Source: Voacanga thouarsii (taxonomy: Eukaryota > Streptophyta > Magnoliopsida > Gentianales > Apocynaceae). From it: a stretch of DNA of 64,000 nucleotides. Where the stretch lies: contig JANUWF010001783.1 in the NCBI GenBank assembly GCA_026120185.1, positions 9,114,001 to 9,178,000 on the forward strand, read 5' to 3'. The translations under genes and the position numbers were made by a program. The notes beneath the pieces are model-generated. The model did no database searches and had not been told where the DNA came from. It saw nothing but the letters and a program-made list of their open reading frames with translations. Shown one piece after another: positions 34,776 through 45,945 of this stretch; position 1 is the stretch's first letter; the number at the start of each line of letters is the position of its first letter.

Positions 34776-35475
34776 TTTTTCTTCTACTTACACCTCTATC
34801 AACTACCTACTTCAATTGGTATTTCGTTAGAACATCAATAGGGAAAAAATATCCCTCTCCCATTTGCCAACAGATTTCTATCAGACATAGTTACCAATTA
34901 CGCATATTTAATTGGTAATCGTTTGGTAAATATTTTCCTATATGTTTACCAACATATTACTAATAGATTACCAACACAAATATTAACAGCTAAATACGCA
35001 CAGTTGGTAATTCAGTTTGTAGTTTATTGGACATTGATTTATTATATTTCTAACGGATATGGCGGTTGGTAATGCTGTTGGTAAAAAATAAACAATCATA
35101 TTACCCACAATATTATCAACTAAAATAGCTACCAACTACCCACTTCCGCTGGTATTCAGTTGGTAAATTGGAGGGAACAACATTCCCGCCCTATTACCAA
35201 TAGATTACTATCAGCCATAGTTACCAACCACTTATAGTTTGTTGGTAAGCGGTTGGTAAATATTTTCTTGCCTGTTTACTAACCTATTACCAATAGATTA
35301 CCAAAAGTAAAATCACCAACACAATACACACAGTTGGTAATTTGTTGGTAAGTAACTAAAACGCAACGCATTCCATATTTATTGGGAATTTGTAGGTAAT
35401 TTGTTGGTAATTACCAACCGAACTTGGTTTGTTGGGAATGGTCTATTAGTAATCAGCATTTTTCAAGTAGTGCTT
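34776..35475 (-). mobile_element. CACTA-type terminus with TTGGTAA subterminal repeats
   Basis: Many TTACCAAC and GTTGGTAA words in both orientations fill this stretch, and it ends in GCATTTTTCAAGTAGTG, whose reverse complement CACTACTTGAAAAATGC is a typical CACTA terminus. Immediately to the right the sequence resumes as the LTR of element E, so the CACTA element inserted in that LTR. The matching left end was not found. It may be the 5' end of the element bearing TNP2 (minus strand), which is inference. Confidence 0.65.
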
Positions 35476-35908
35476 AAGAAAGAGGTTAGGATACAGTTTT
35501 AATTACTCAATTTTAATTTTATTTTCTTAACTACCTCAAAAGAGAGTGAATTCTACATTACTCTTTCATGATGCCAAGATAATAATTAATTGCGATATTT
35601 ATTAATAATTTATTGTCATGTCTTCAAGAGTGTCTATCTAATTACATGTTTTTTTCTCTCCTAGAGTTGTGTACATTTTTATCTTTATTTTTACCTTTAT
35701 TCTTTATCACTTTGATCGGTTAAACAATGACTGAAAAGTAATTAACAGTAGTTGTTCCTTGAGGATCGATACTCGTTAATTTTCTATACTATGCTTAATG
35801 ATAAGTATACTTGCTCATATGTGTGCTTTGGAGATTAATATTTTAATTAAAACTTGATTAAGAATGGACTTAAAATTGCATGATTTTTTATAACTCAAAT
35901 CTGACGCA
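35476..35908 (+). repeat. 5' LTR of element E (right part only)
   Basis: Matches 42694-43126 of the 3' LTR (GAAAGAGGTTAGG through CAAATCTGACGCA). The left part of about 790 bp is missing. Confidence 0.88.
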
Positions 35909-36290
35909 TGAAGTTTTTGGCATCGTTGCTGGGGAAAAATATTATGAAAGTTTAGAATTTATTGATGTATATGTCTATATGTAAATATGTATATATGTTC
36001 TTTGTGTATATAGGTGTCATAACCTGTTGTTTGTATATTTATATAGTTTGCTCATATATGTGATTTGGGGATTACTATTTTAATTAAAACTTAATTGAAA
36101 ATGGACTTAAAATAGCATGATTTTTTATAACTCAAATCTGACGCATGAAGTTTTTGGCGTCGTTGTAGGGAAAAAATATCATGAAAGTTCAGAATTTATT
36201 GATTTAGCTATGTGTATATATCTATATGTAAATATGTATATATGTTCTTTGCGTGTATAGGTGTCATATCCTGTTGTTTGTATATTTATA
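35811..36290 (+). repeat. 237-bp tandem duplication across the LTR/primer-site junction
   Basis: TTGCTCATAT...TTAAAACTT...CTGACGCATGAAGTTTTTGGC and the following leader occur twice, starting at 35811 and 36048. Both copies include the LTR end and a primer-site-like sequence (35914 and 36151). Confidence 0.88.
35914..35932 (+). promoter_or_regulatory. primer binding site of element E
   Basis: TTTTTGGCATCGTTGCTGGGGA resembles TTGGCGCCGTTGCCGGGGA, the primer site common to Athila-like gypsy elements. A second, more decayed copy lies at 36151 in the tandem duplication. Confidence 0.7.
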
Positions 36291-36396
36291 TAGTTTGTGA
36301 ATTTATGTGCTAATTGTTGTATTGTGTGTACTAATTGTACTTAATTGACCGCATTTTGTATCCATAAAACTAATAAGAGCATCATATGTAGATTGT

Positions 36397-36669
36397 ATGG
36401 CTAATTGGAATTTAGGATGGAGGAACAGAGGGCAGACCCCTTACACTTCTCAAAAGATGATACCACAACCATTGAACACACATGTTTTGGGAACAGTGCT
36501 GGACAAATTTGCAACAGTTGTAACCACACGATTCCAGGAGATAGATGAAACCCTTAAGAATTTTGAAGTTATGATTCGAAATATGGAAAGACAAATTTGG
36601 AATTTAACTAATGTGGTGATAAAACCACAAGGGAAATCACTTTTGATTCCTATACAGGTAGATACATAG
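36397..36669 (+). pseudogene. gypsy gag segment of element E
   Basis: A 90-codon frame with TRFQEIDETLKNFEVMIRNMERQI, a helical gag segment near the gag C-terminus in these elements. The first two thirds of gag appear to be missing. A stop at 36667 separates it from the next frame. Confidence 0.5.
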
Positions 36670-36796
36670 GAAGACTCAGTAGCCATCACCTTGAGGAGTG
36701 GGAAAAAAACTCACATAAGCAATAGAATTGACCCGGCACTAGTTCAAAAAGGATACCCGGTGCTAGATTTCACCATAACAGGAAAATAAAACAGAA

Positions 36797-37894
36797 TTGG
36801 TGCCAGCCCAAGAAACTGAACCGGCGACGGTTCCTCATTGGACAACAACCAAAATGAAAGAAAAATCCCCAGTTTTTAAACCACCAATCCCTTACAACAA
36901 CAGGGCATACAACGCCAGGAAAGATGAGCAATTTGGTAAATTCATGGAAATCTTCAAACAATTGCACATCAACATCCCACTCAGTGAGGCTTTGCTACAC
37001 ATGTCTAAATATGCGAAATTTCTTAAAAGTATGCTTGCAACTAAACAGAGATTGGAAGATCTAGCCACTGTGGTTTTAAATAAAGAGTGCTTCGCTATCT
37101 TCCAAGACCAAAGGAAGTTACCACCAAAAGAAAATGATCCAGGGAGTTTTTCTACTCCTTGTCTTATTAGTAGTCTTACATTTAGCAATGGATTAGCTGA
37201 CTTAGGTACTAGTATAAATCTTTTGCTATATAAAATTTTTAAAAAGTTAGGTCTAAGTGAACCTAAATCCACTAGGATGAACATTCAATTAGCATATAGA
37301 TCCATTAAATATCTTAGGGGGATAGTGGAAGATGTGCTTGTCAAAGTGGATAGATTCATATTTCTTGTGAATTTTGTTATTCCTAATATGGATGAAGATT
37401 CTAAAATCCTTTTAATTCTAGAAAGACCTTTTCTAGCTACCACCAAAGCATTGACTGATGTTTATAGGGGAAGGTTAACACTTAGGGTTGGAAATGAAGA
37501 GAACACCATTCAAATCCACAAAAACATGAAGCATCATATGTCTTCTGATGATTCTTGTTTCATGACTGATATTCTTGATGATTCTATCATTAATTTTGTG
37601 CAGGAATCATACACCAAATTCTCTGTGGACTTGATAGGGAGTTCGATTGCATATCTGGGGGATCAAAATGAAGAACCTGAGTTGCGAGATTTTGAGAAAT
37701 TTGAGAAATGCAGTTTGAGGGGAATAAAGTCCTCCATTAATGAATCACCAGAGTTAGAACTCAATGACTTGCCTGAGAACTTGGAATATGCATTTTTTGC
37801 TATAGGAAGGAGATTTCCAATAATCATAGCAAAAGACCAAATTGATAAGATTATTGGGAAAATACAAAAAGGCCATAGTATAAAAAATCACTGA
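36797..37894 (+). pseudogene. gag C-terminus and aspartic protease of element E
   Basis: 365 codons, the longest frame in the element. Residues about 45-95: KQLHINIPLSEALLHMSKYAKFLKSML (gag tail). Residues about 134-150: LADLGTSINLLLYKIFKKLG, the retropepsin active site with DLGTS, so the catalytic Asp is kept, unlike in element D. Then GIVEDVLVKVDRF and ILERPFLAT (normally LGRPFLAT). The tail GRLTLRVGNEENTIQIHKNM leads toward reverse transcriptase. An intact frame for this part only; no start can be fixed. Confidence 0.8.
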
Positions 37895-38750
37895 TATTAA
37901 AGGAATTAGTCCTTTTTGTACTCATAAAATATTACTAGAAGAAGGAACAAAACCCATAGTGCAACCCCAATGTAAGATGAACCCTAGCATGAGGGATGTG
38001 ATAAAAGATGGTGTAATTAAGTTCTTAGATTCAGACATTATTTATCCCATTTCGAATAGTATTTAGGTAAGTCCAACACAAGTAGTAACAAAGAAGAGAG
38101 GAATAACGGTAGCCCCAATGACAAAAATGAGTTGATCTCAATGAGATTGGTAACTAGTTGCAGGGTATACATTGACTAGAGAAAGTTAAATGAGGCAATT
38201 AAGAAGAACCATTTACCTCACCCTTTCATTGACCAGATATTGAAAAGACTAGCCAGACATGAGTTCTACTATTTCTTAGATGGTTTTTTTCTATTACTTC
38301 CAAATTTTCTAGCACTAGAGGATCAAGAGAAAACAATTTTTACATGCCTTTTTGGTACTTTTGCATATCGTCGCATGCCTTTTGGTCTTTGTAATAGTCC
38401 AAGGACTTTCTAAAGATGCATGATAGCTATTTTTGGAGGACTTGTAGGAGATATTTATAGATGATTTTTCTATTTTTGGTAATTTTTTTTATTCATGTTT
38501 GCAAAATTTGGAAGAAGTGCTCTAAAGGTTTGAAAAGACTCACCTAATGCTCAATTGGGAGAATGCCACTTTATGGTCCAAGAAGGTATTATGCTGGGAT
38601 ATAAAATTTCAAGAAAATGTATTGAGGTTGATAGGGCAAAAATTGAAGCAACTGAGAAAATTCCTCCTCCTATTTCAGTGAAAGCTATTCGGAGCTTTCT
38701 TGGTCATATAAGTTTTTATAGGAGGTTCGTTTTAGATTTCTAAATAATTT
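37895..38750 (+). pseudogene. gypsy reverse transcriptase of element E
   Basis: Spread over frames: QPQCKMNPSMRDVIKDGVIKFLDS and IYPISNS (37960-38060), VYIDYRKLNEAIKKNHLPHPFIDQILKRLARHEFYYFLDG (38165-38285), a decayed catalytic region, then GYKISRKCIEVDRAKIEA and VKAIRSFLGHISFYRRFVLDF (38598-38743). Standard Ty3/gypsy motifs; many stops. Confidence 0.8.
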
Positions 38751-38759
38751 CCAAACTCC

Positions 38760-39405
38760 GTACTTCTTACTTGAAAAAGATGCTATTTTCAATTTTAATG
38801 ACAAGTGTTTCTATGCTTTTAATGTGCTTAAAAAGAAATTCATAAATTCTCCAATTTTAATTGCACTAGATTGGTCTCTTTCTTTTGAACTAATGTGTGA
38901 TGCAAGTGATTATACAGTAAATGCGGTACTTAGACAAAGGAGGAAAAAGCATTTTCCACTCATCTACTATACAAGCAAGGCTCTAACGGTAGCATAAGAA
39001 AATTACACCACAACGGAAAATGAATTGCTTGCAATAGTGTTTACTTTTGATAAATTTAGTTTTTATCTTGTTTTGTCTAAAGTTATTATGTACACTAACT
39101 ATTCTGCCCTTAAGTACCTTCTCACCAAGCATGATTCCAAACCAAGGTTGATTAGATGGGTTTTATTATTGCAAGAATTTGACTTGGAGATTAGGGACAA
39201 GAAGGGTGCTGAAAACTTAATTGTAGATCACTTGTCTAGGCTGGAAAATCCCGACCTAGAACCTTTGAAGGAAGAAGAGATCAATAACACCTTTCTGGAT
39301 AAGCAACTTATACACCTTAACGGTAACAATCCTCAAACTCCTTGGTTTGCCGACTTTGCTAACTACTTTGTTGCAAGAATTATCTTTCTAAATTTCATAT
39401 CGTAA
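38760..39405 (+). pseudogene. gypsy RNase H of element E
   Basis: Motifs in order: FELMCDASDYTVNAVLRQ (first Asp), [26 protein letters not shown] (conserved Glu), [47 protein letters not shown]. One stop near 38996 splits it; 39025-39405 is open. Confidence 0.8.
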
Positions 39406-39439
39406 CAAAAGAAGAAATTACTCTCTAAAGTGAAGCACT

Positions 39440-40330
39440 ATTTTTGGAAAGATCCTTATCTGCTCTAGAAGGTGTATGGATTCCACATAAGGTAAGCAAA
39501 TTTTACAGCATTGCCAAAAGGGACCCATCGGAGGGCACTACCAAGCTAATAACACTGCAAGAAAAGTACTTGAGTCCAAATTCTATTGGTCAACCATTTT
39601 TAAAGACTCTCACAGGTTTGTTCAAAATTGTGATAGATGTCAACATACTGATAATACTTCTAAATCTAGTGAGATGCCATTACAACTCTTTTAAATTTGT
39701 GAAATATTTGATTATTAGGGGATAGATTTCATGGGTCCTTTTTCCTACTTCTTTGGGGAACAAATACATCTTAGTTACGGTTGATTATGTGTCTAAATGG
39801 ATAAAGACACAAGTCTTGCCAACTAATGATGCATGGGTTGTGGTCAAATTTCTTTAAAAACTTTTTATCTAGTTTGGTGTACCTAGAGTACTCATTAGTG
39901 ATAGGGGGACTCACTTTTGCAATAATCAATTGGAAAAATTTCTTAATCACTTAGGTGCCACTCACAAGTTTGCTACCCCTTATCACCCCGAAATAAGTGG
40001 TTAAGTTAAGGTAGTCAATCGAAAACTCAAAAGAATTTTGGAAAAAATTGTCACCCCTACAAGGAAATAATGGAGTTTGAAATTGGATAATGCTCTTTGG
40101 GCCTATAGAACTGCCTTTAAAACTCCCATAGCTACCACTCCATATAGGTTGGTTTATGGTAAATCTTGCCATTTACTGGTAGAGATTGAATATAGAGCTT
40201 ATTGGGTCATTAAACTTATTAAATTTGATCTTGAGTCTGCAAGCAAACAAAGATTGTTTCAATTAGATAAATTTGAGGAATGGCGTGCTGTAGCCTATTG
40301 CACCTCCAAGAGTTACAAGGAGAAGTAGAA
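39440..40330 (+). pseudogene. gypsy integrase of element E
   Basis: A degraded zinc-finger part reads VQNCDRCQ near 39620. The core reads GIDFMGPFS (39720, first Asp), VPRVLISDRGTHFCN (39880-39920, second Asp) and HKFATPYHPE (39965). 40077-40328 gives DNALWAYRTAFKTPIATTPYRLVYGKSCHLLVEIEYRAYWVIK. Frames change several times. It would integrate element DNA. Confidence 0.8.
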
Positions 40331-41888
40331 AATATGGCATGACAAAAGGCTTCAACTTAACCGTGAGTTCTACGAAGGTGATCAAGTCTTGTTGCTTAAC
40401 TCCCACTTAAGACTTTTTCCAAGAAAGCTAAAATCTCGATGGTCCATCCTATTTTTGGTCATAAGGTATTTCCATCTAGTGCTGGTGAAGTATCCCATTC
40501 TGAGAAAGGTACCTTCACGGTCAACGGAAATCGTTTGAAATACTATTTTGGAGAGGACCTTAAAACATTAGATTGTATCGATTTCCCCCTCTATGAGACT
40601 TAATCTCTCCTCTAAAGGAGCTTCTCCATTATCTTGTCTTTTATTTTATATTTCTTCCTTTTGTTTTACTTTTACGTTTAGTTTCCTTTTCTAGTTTTAT
40701 GTGTGTTTTGTTTATTTTGTTTAGGTGACTCATCATTATTAAGGAAATATGCTCTTCGGCTGGAATTCAACTCCTTTGTGGAAATTTATGGTTATGGAAA
40801 GTATCTATTTTTCTTGTCTTCTTCCCTTCTATTTTTCTTAGTCCCTTGGTTAAGTTTTATTGTTATATTTTAGGCCATTCAGGATAATATTTTAATGCTT
40901 TCATCAAGTGCATCTTCTTGAAACTTCTTGTTATTTTGAGAATATTTGGGATAATTTTGACGATTTTTGCATGAAAATATTTTTGGCATGAAATTGGTTT
41001 GGTTTGCCTATGATGAGGTTGTGATTCTCCTTTTAGCTTTGGATAGAGATTTGTTATTCAATTAATTTTAAAATTTTAAGTTAACCTTAGTTATATTTTA
41101 ATATTTGAATTTTATTTTATTTCTTAAGTTTGAGTATGGATGATATGATGAAATATAGGGAAAGTTGTTAATTAATTCTTGTTTCATAGTGTTTAAATTT
41201 GCTTTAACTTTGCGTTGTGAATAAGGATAGTAAGGAGGAAAAAAGTCCATGAATGCAAAGCGCATGTCCTCTGGCGAAAAACAACGTGTGAATATGAAAA
41301 AAAAAATGAGTGAGTGAAAAAAAATGCTTTTGTTTTTAGAAAAAGAAAAAGAAGATCTCTGGTGAAAATGAGGTCAATATGGAGAGAAGTAACAATTATT
41401 GTTCGGTGAACTCTCTTGAGGCTATCTCAAAGGTAAAAGAAAAAAACAAAAAAAAAGAGAAAAATGATGACTATAAGAAAGCTAATACAGTGAATGAAGA
41501 GAAAGCCATTCACTTGAAGCTATCAATTCCCTAACTCTTTTGAGTGTTTCCTTATTTTTCTATTTGAGGTTATGCAAATTTGATTCTATTATACTTAAAG
41601 TTGGTTAACAACTTGACATATATGATTTATGTTGTCTATGTTTTAGCTTAGAGGGTTGAATAATTTTTTCGTACTAAGTATGAACTTGTTTAACTTAACT
41701 TTAAGGGCCTTGAAGATATTTAGTTTAATACATGAGTTTGCAAAAGTTTTTCTTAAAGGGTTGAATGAATGACAAGTTTTTGTTCAAGGTTGAAGGAAAA
41801 TTGTGGCTTTATTATGGACGAACTTATATTGAGATAGTTATTTTATTTTACCTTGTCTTAAGTGCTTACTTGAGGACAAGCAAAGGCT
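40331..41888 (+). other. 3' non-coding region of element E
   Basis: Includes a decayed integrase tail to about 40600 (FPRKLKS..., KYYFGEDL-like words), then long non-coding DNA with purine-rich parts (41220-41500). This is usual for Athila-like elements, which have long 3' regions. No envelope-like frame was recognised. Confidence 0.55.
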
Positions 41889-41902
41889 TAAATATGGAGG
41901 AA
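41889..41902 (+). promoter_or_regulatory. polypurine tract region of element E
   Basis: GAGGACAAGCAAAGGCTTAAATATGGAGGAA precedes the LTR; this GGACAAGC...AAA..GGGG pattern marks the 3' LTR boundary in Athila-like elements. Confidence 0.6.
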
Positions 41903-43129
41903 TGTGATATGGCCTAAATTTACCTATATTTTTCTAGTTATTCGAGCTTATTTTGTAATATTTTTTATTTAATAACTAGCCAATTCCCTTTCTATTTGAT
42001 ATTTTGCCTGTGGAAAGTGTTTTGGTGATTTTATGCAGAATTGGATGAAAATAGAGTTAAAAAGGCGGAGTTCCAGTAGATACTCGGCGCCAACCCAGAG
42101 AAGCCAAACCAGTGCCAACCCTTCTCTAGAATTTCAGGTCAAAATAGGAGAAAAATGCAAAGTAATCATGGATTTCCAGTGCAAAACTGGCGCCGGCCCA
42201 GAAGAGGTGAACCGACGCCAGCCCTTGTCAGTCCAAAGGCAATTTGGAAGTCCTTTTGCGAGCAGAATTGAAAATTTCTTAAAAAGTCTTGTAGTTTCAA
42301 ACTTGTACTTGGCCCAGAACTTCTACGATACATTTTTTAGCAACCAAGAGGCCTATACAAACAAGTAGAGTTGAAGTTTAACATATGAACTCAATGATCA
42401 AAGCTGAAATCATTCATTAAAGGAAGAATTCATCACTCAAGGGGTATTATTTCAAGAAAGTCTTCAAGAGAGGAAGAAGAGAGCTTATCTATGAGTTCTC
42501 TCTAAAATCTTTGTTTTCTTTTTCTTTGAATAATGATGAGATGAAGATTTTTATTGTATTTGGATATTATTTTTGGATTTGTGATTTGAATTAGTTTAGT
42601 ATTTTGATAAATTAATTACTATTCTTGGTATTTGATTACTTGTTTTTAGTGATGAATTGATGAGATTGGACCATTCTTTTAATTAATTTGAGAAAGAGGT
42701 TAGGAGATAATTTTAAGTACTCAATTCTAATTTTATTTTCTTAACTAACTCGAGAGAGGCTGGATTCTACATTACTTCTTCATGATACCAAGATAATAAT
42801 TAATTATAATATTTACTAATAATTCATTGTAATGTCTTCAAGAGTATCTATCTAATCACATGTTTTTTTCTCTCCTAGAGTTGTTTATATTTTTATCTTT
42901 ATTTTTACCTTTATTGTTTATCATTTTATTTGGTCAGTTAAACAATGACTAAAAAGTAACTAACGGTAGTTGTTCCTTAAGGATTGATTCTCGTTAATTC
43001 CCTATATTATGCTTAATGATGAGTATTCTTGCTCATATGTGTGGTTTGGGAATTAATGTTTTAATTAAAACTTGATTGAGAATAGACTTAAAATTGCATG
43101 ATTTTTTATAACCCAAATCTGACGCATCA
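41903..43129 (+). repeat. 3' LTR of element E
   Basis: About 1.23 kb, starting TGTGATATGG and ending near CTGACGCA(TCA). Its right part matches the truncated 5' LTR. It carries two copies of a 36-base GGCGCC-type motif (42085-42120, 42189-42224). Confidence 0.85.
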
Positions 43130-43799
43130 AGAACATCTTTCAAAGTAGAGGATAATCGAGTTTGAGAAGAAACGATAACCAAGAGTCACTCATTTGGTAA
43201 CTCTTTCAAATTTTCCTTTCCCACAATAGTGATTATTTTGAGCTTATTAAGAAGATCCATGGATATTTGGGATTAGGAAAAAGAAGCATGACAGTCAAGA
43301 TTACACTAAGATATTACCAAAAAAAAAAAAAAAGTTCTATATACAACACTAGTATTTACGACGGTCTTGGAGCTGTCACAAATAGTAGTTATATTTGATA
43401 GACCGTTGTATATAACTGTTAAAAATGACGGTTTCAGGTTGCATATTTAATCTAATATTGGCTACAAACCACCGTATATATTATAGTAAACGCAACGGCC
43501 TGTTGCAGAAGGTTATTATATACGACGGTTTTGAAGCTGTCATAAATATATGACTATATACAATGGTCTTGCATTTATTTATGACAGTTTTGTAGCCGTC
43601 TCAAAAAATAGAGTATTTACGACAATTCTTTTACGACGATCTTGCGAGTGTCTGTTGTAAAAGGTTAATATATAATGGTCTAGAAGCCGTTGTAAATGCA
43701 AGGATACATACGACAGTCTTGCTGTTATTTACAACGGTTTTGGGGCCGTTGTAAAACATACATTATTTACAACGGTTCTTTTACATTTAAATTCCTTCA

Positions 43800-44690
43800 A
43801 AATTCAAATTCCAACTACCTTTTTGTCATAATACTTTTTTTAACAGTTTCAACAAATCTAACGATTGGATCATTAATTTGATACGTCTATCTTTGTAAAT
43901 GCATTAGGTTTTAGATATTTTTATAGATATTATACTAAATTATGTGCCAAAATATATTCGATTACATTAAAATTTGGTCATAACACTTTTTTTTATAGCA
44001 ATTTCAACAAATCGAACTGTTGAATAGTTAATTTGATACACTTATCTTCGTAAATGTATTAAGTTTTCGATATTTTTATAGATATTATGCTAGATTATGT
44101 GTCAAAATATATTCGATTACCTTCAAATTTGGTCATAACAATTTTTTTAGCAATTTCAACAAATCTAATGGTTGGATCGTTAATTTTATATGCCTATCTC
44201 CTTAAATACATTATATTTTCGGTATTTTTATAGATATTATGCTAGATTATATGCCAAAATATATCATATTACCTTTGAATTTGATTATAATATTTGTTTT
44301 AGCAATTTAAACAAATCTAACGGTTGAATCATTAATTGGATACGCATACCTTCGTAAATCTGTTAGGTCTTCAGCATTTTTTTAAATATTATGCTAGATT
44401 ATATGTCAAAATATATTTGATTACCTTCTAATTTGGTCATAATATATATTTTTTAATAATTTTAACAAATCTAATGGTTAGATCGTTAATTTGATATGCC
44501 TATTTTCATAAATGTGCTAAGTTTTAGGGATTTTTATAGATATTATTCTACATTATGTACCAAAGTATATTCGTTTACCTTTAAATTTGGTCATAATATT
44601 TTTTTTAGCAATTTCAACAAATCTAACGATTGGATCGTTAATTTAATATGACTATCTTCATAAATGCGTTAGATTTCAGGCATTTATATA
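43800..44690 (+). repeat. 152-bp tandem array, copy 2 (about 6 units)
   Basis: Units with TTTGATACGTCTATCTTTGTAAATGC, TATAGATATTATGCTAGATTATGT and CAACAAATCTAACGATTGGATCGTTAATTT recur at about 43879, 44034, 44187, 44338, 44492 and 44644, spacing 151-155 bases. Same family as 33690-34775. Confidence 0.88.
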
Positions 44691-45202
44691 TATATGCATG
44701 TGTGTGTGTGTGTGTGTGTGTATGTATATATATAAATATATATTTATATGTATATCTATATATATGCATTTGGTGTGTATATACGTATACATATGTACAT
44801 ATGTATTTATGTATATAGATACATATATATATAGATATATATGTATATATATATAGATATAGATGTGTGTAGTATGTATATATAGTATGTGGTATGTATG
44901 TGTTGCTTGTATGTATATATTCGAAAATTCTAGCATGGACCTGGTCCACGTGGACTACATGCATTGAAGGGTTGTACTTCATGCAATAAAAGTTATACGG
45001 TACAACTCCTCAATGTATGTGGTTCACAGGTCTACGATCCATGTAAGAATTATATGTGTGTGTGTGGTGTGTGTGTGTGTGTGTGGTATTTATATATATG
45101 TATATAAGTGTGTGTGTGTGTGTGTGTATACACACACACACACACACACTTATATACATATATATAAGTATGTATGTACTTATGTATATACACACACACA
45201 CA

Positions 45203-45257
<55 letters not shown>

Positions 45258-45264
45258 ATGTGTA

Positions 45265-45299
<35 letters not shown>

Positions 45300-45433
45300 A
45301 TACTTATTTATATATGAATGTATGTACTATTTAACAAATGTATAGATGTATTTATGTATACAAATACATATATATCCATAGGTATATATGTATATATAGT
45401 ATGTATACATAGTATATGGTATATATATATTTG

Positions 45434-45464
<31 letters not shown>

Positions 45465-45650
45465 GGTATAAGTGTATATATGTATATGTGTATGTGTGTG
45501 TAGGTATATATATGTGTATATGTATGGGGTGTGTATGTGTAAACACACACACACACACACACATGTAAATGTGTATATGTTATATATATATATATATATA
45601 TAACATATACACATATATACATTTATATATATATATGTATAAGTTTTTTT
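44690..45650. repeat. complex AT/TG microsatellite tract with palindromes
   Basis: About 1 kb of alternating purine-pyrimidine DNA: (TG)n, (CA)n, (TA)n and ATGT/ATAC runs. It includes a 72-bp perfect palindrome (45093-45164) and a 46-bp perfect palindrome (45569-45614). All open frames here are Tyr/Ile/Cys/Val repeats produced by the dinucleotides. Confidence 0.92.
44926..45050. repeat. imperfect inverted repeat with about 60-bp arms
   Basis: ATTCTAGCATGGACCTGGTC... on the left pairs with ...CTACGATCCATGTAAGAAT on the right, centred near 44988. A related CATGCAATGAAGGTTCACATGGACT segment is at 45996-46021. It may be a small fold-back element. Confidence 0.6.
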
Positions 45651-45875
45651 GTAATGGATCTATATGTATAAAATCATTTAATAAAAATAATGACTTAATT
45701 AACAGTATATAAATTTTAAAATTATATAAATATACAAATAATTTATTACTTTGAGTAATGTTGTTTCATAGAAAATTTATTATAATTATTATATTTTTTA
45801 TAGTATTAATGTTTTAAATTTTTTTCTAAAAAATTGGGAATAGTTTAAATATTAAACAAAGGATTAAACCAAACA

Positions 45876-45945
45876 ATAAGCTTGCCCCAGCAGCTAAAGC
45901 ACAAAGCCTTCATACACGAAGTCGCTGGTTCGACTCTCCGCTACG
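45876..45945 (+). repeat. tRNA-like segment, possible SINE head
   Basis: GGTTCGACTCT at 45927-45937 fits a pol III B box (GGTTCGANNCC) and CAGCAGCTAAAGCAC at 45889-45903 weakly resembles an A box. The cloverleaf is not complete, so it is not a working tRNA. Confidence 0.35.

Larger units (their letters stand above)
35476..43129 (+). mobile_element. Athila-like Ty3/gypsy element E
   Basis: A truncated 5' LTR, an Asp-tRNA-type primer site, gag, protease, reverse transcriptase, RNase H and integrase in gypsy order, a long 3' non-coding part, a purine tract and a full 3' LTR (41903-43129). Coding parts are split by many stops and shifts. The 5' LTR lacks its left part because of the CACTA terminus at 35475. 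Gag and protease resemble element D. Confidence 0.88.

Noticed and set aside
36412..37284. Minus-strand open frames opposite the gag and protease of element E
   Set aside because: Antisense shadows of the recognisable plus-strand gag-protease frame.
42033..42368. 111-codon open frame in the 3' LTR of element E
   Set aside because: It contains the 36-base GGCGCC motifs and no protein family; LTR-internal open frames without support are likely chance.
43130..43303. A possible host-gene exon on the minus strand (MDLLNKLKIITIVGKENLKELPNE then stop)
   Set aside because: Too short, no splice context and no family recognised; left unassigned.
44638..45622. Several overlapping open frames of 60-114 codons on both strands
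   Set aside because: They encode Tyr/Ile/Cys/Val/His/Thr dipeptide repeats produced by TG, CA and TA dinucleotide runs; no protein family, and both strands are equally open.
45876..45945. A functional tRNA gene
   Set aside because: The acceptor and anticodon stems do not form; only the B box is convincing.
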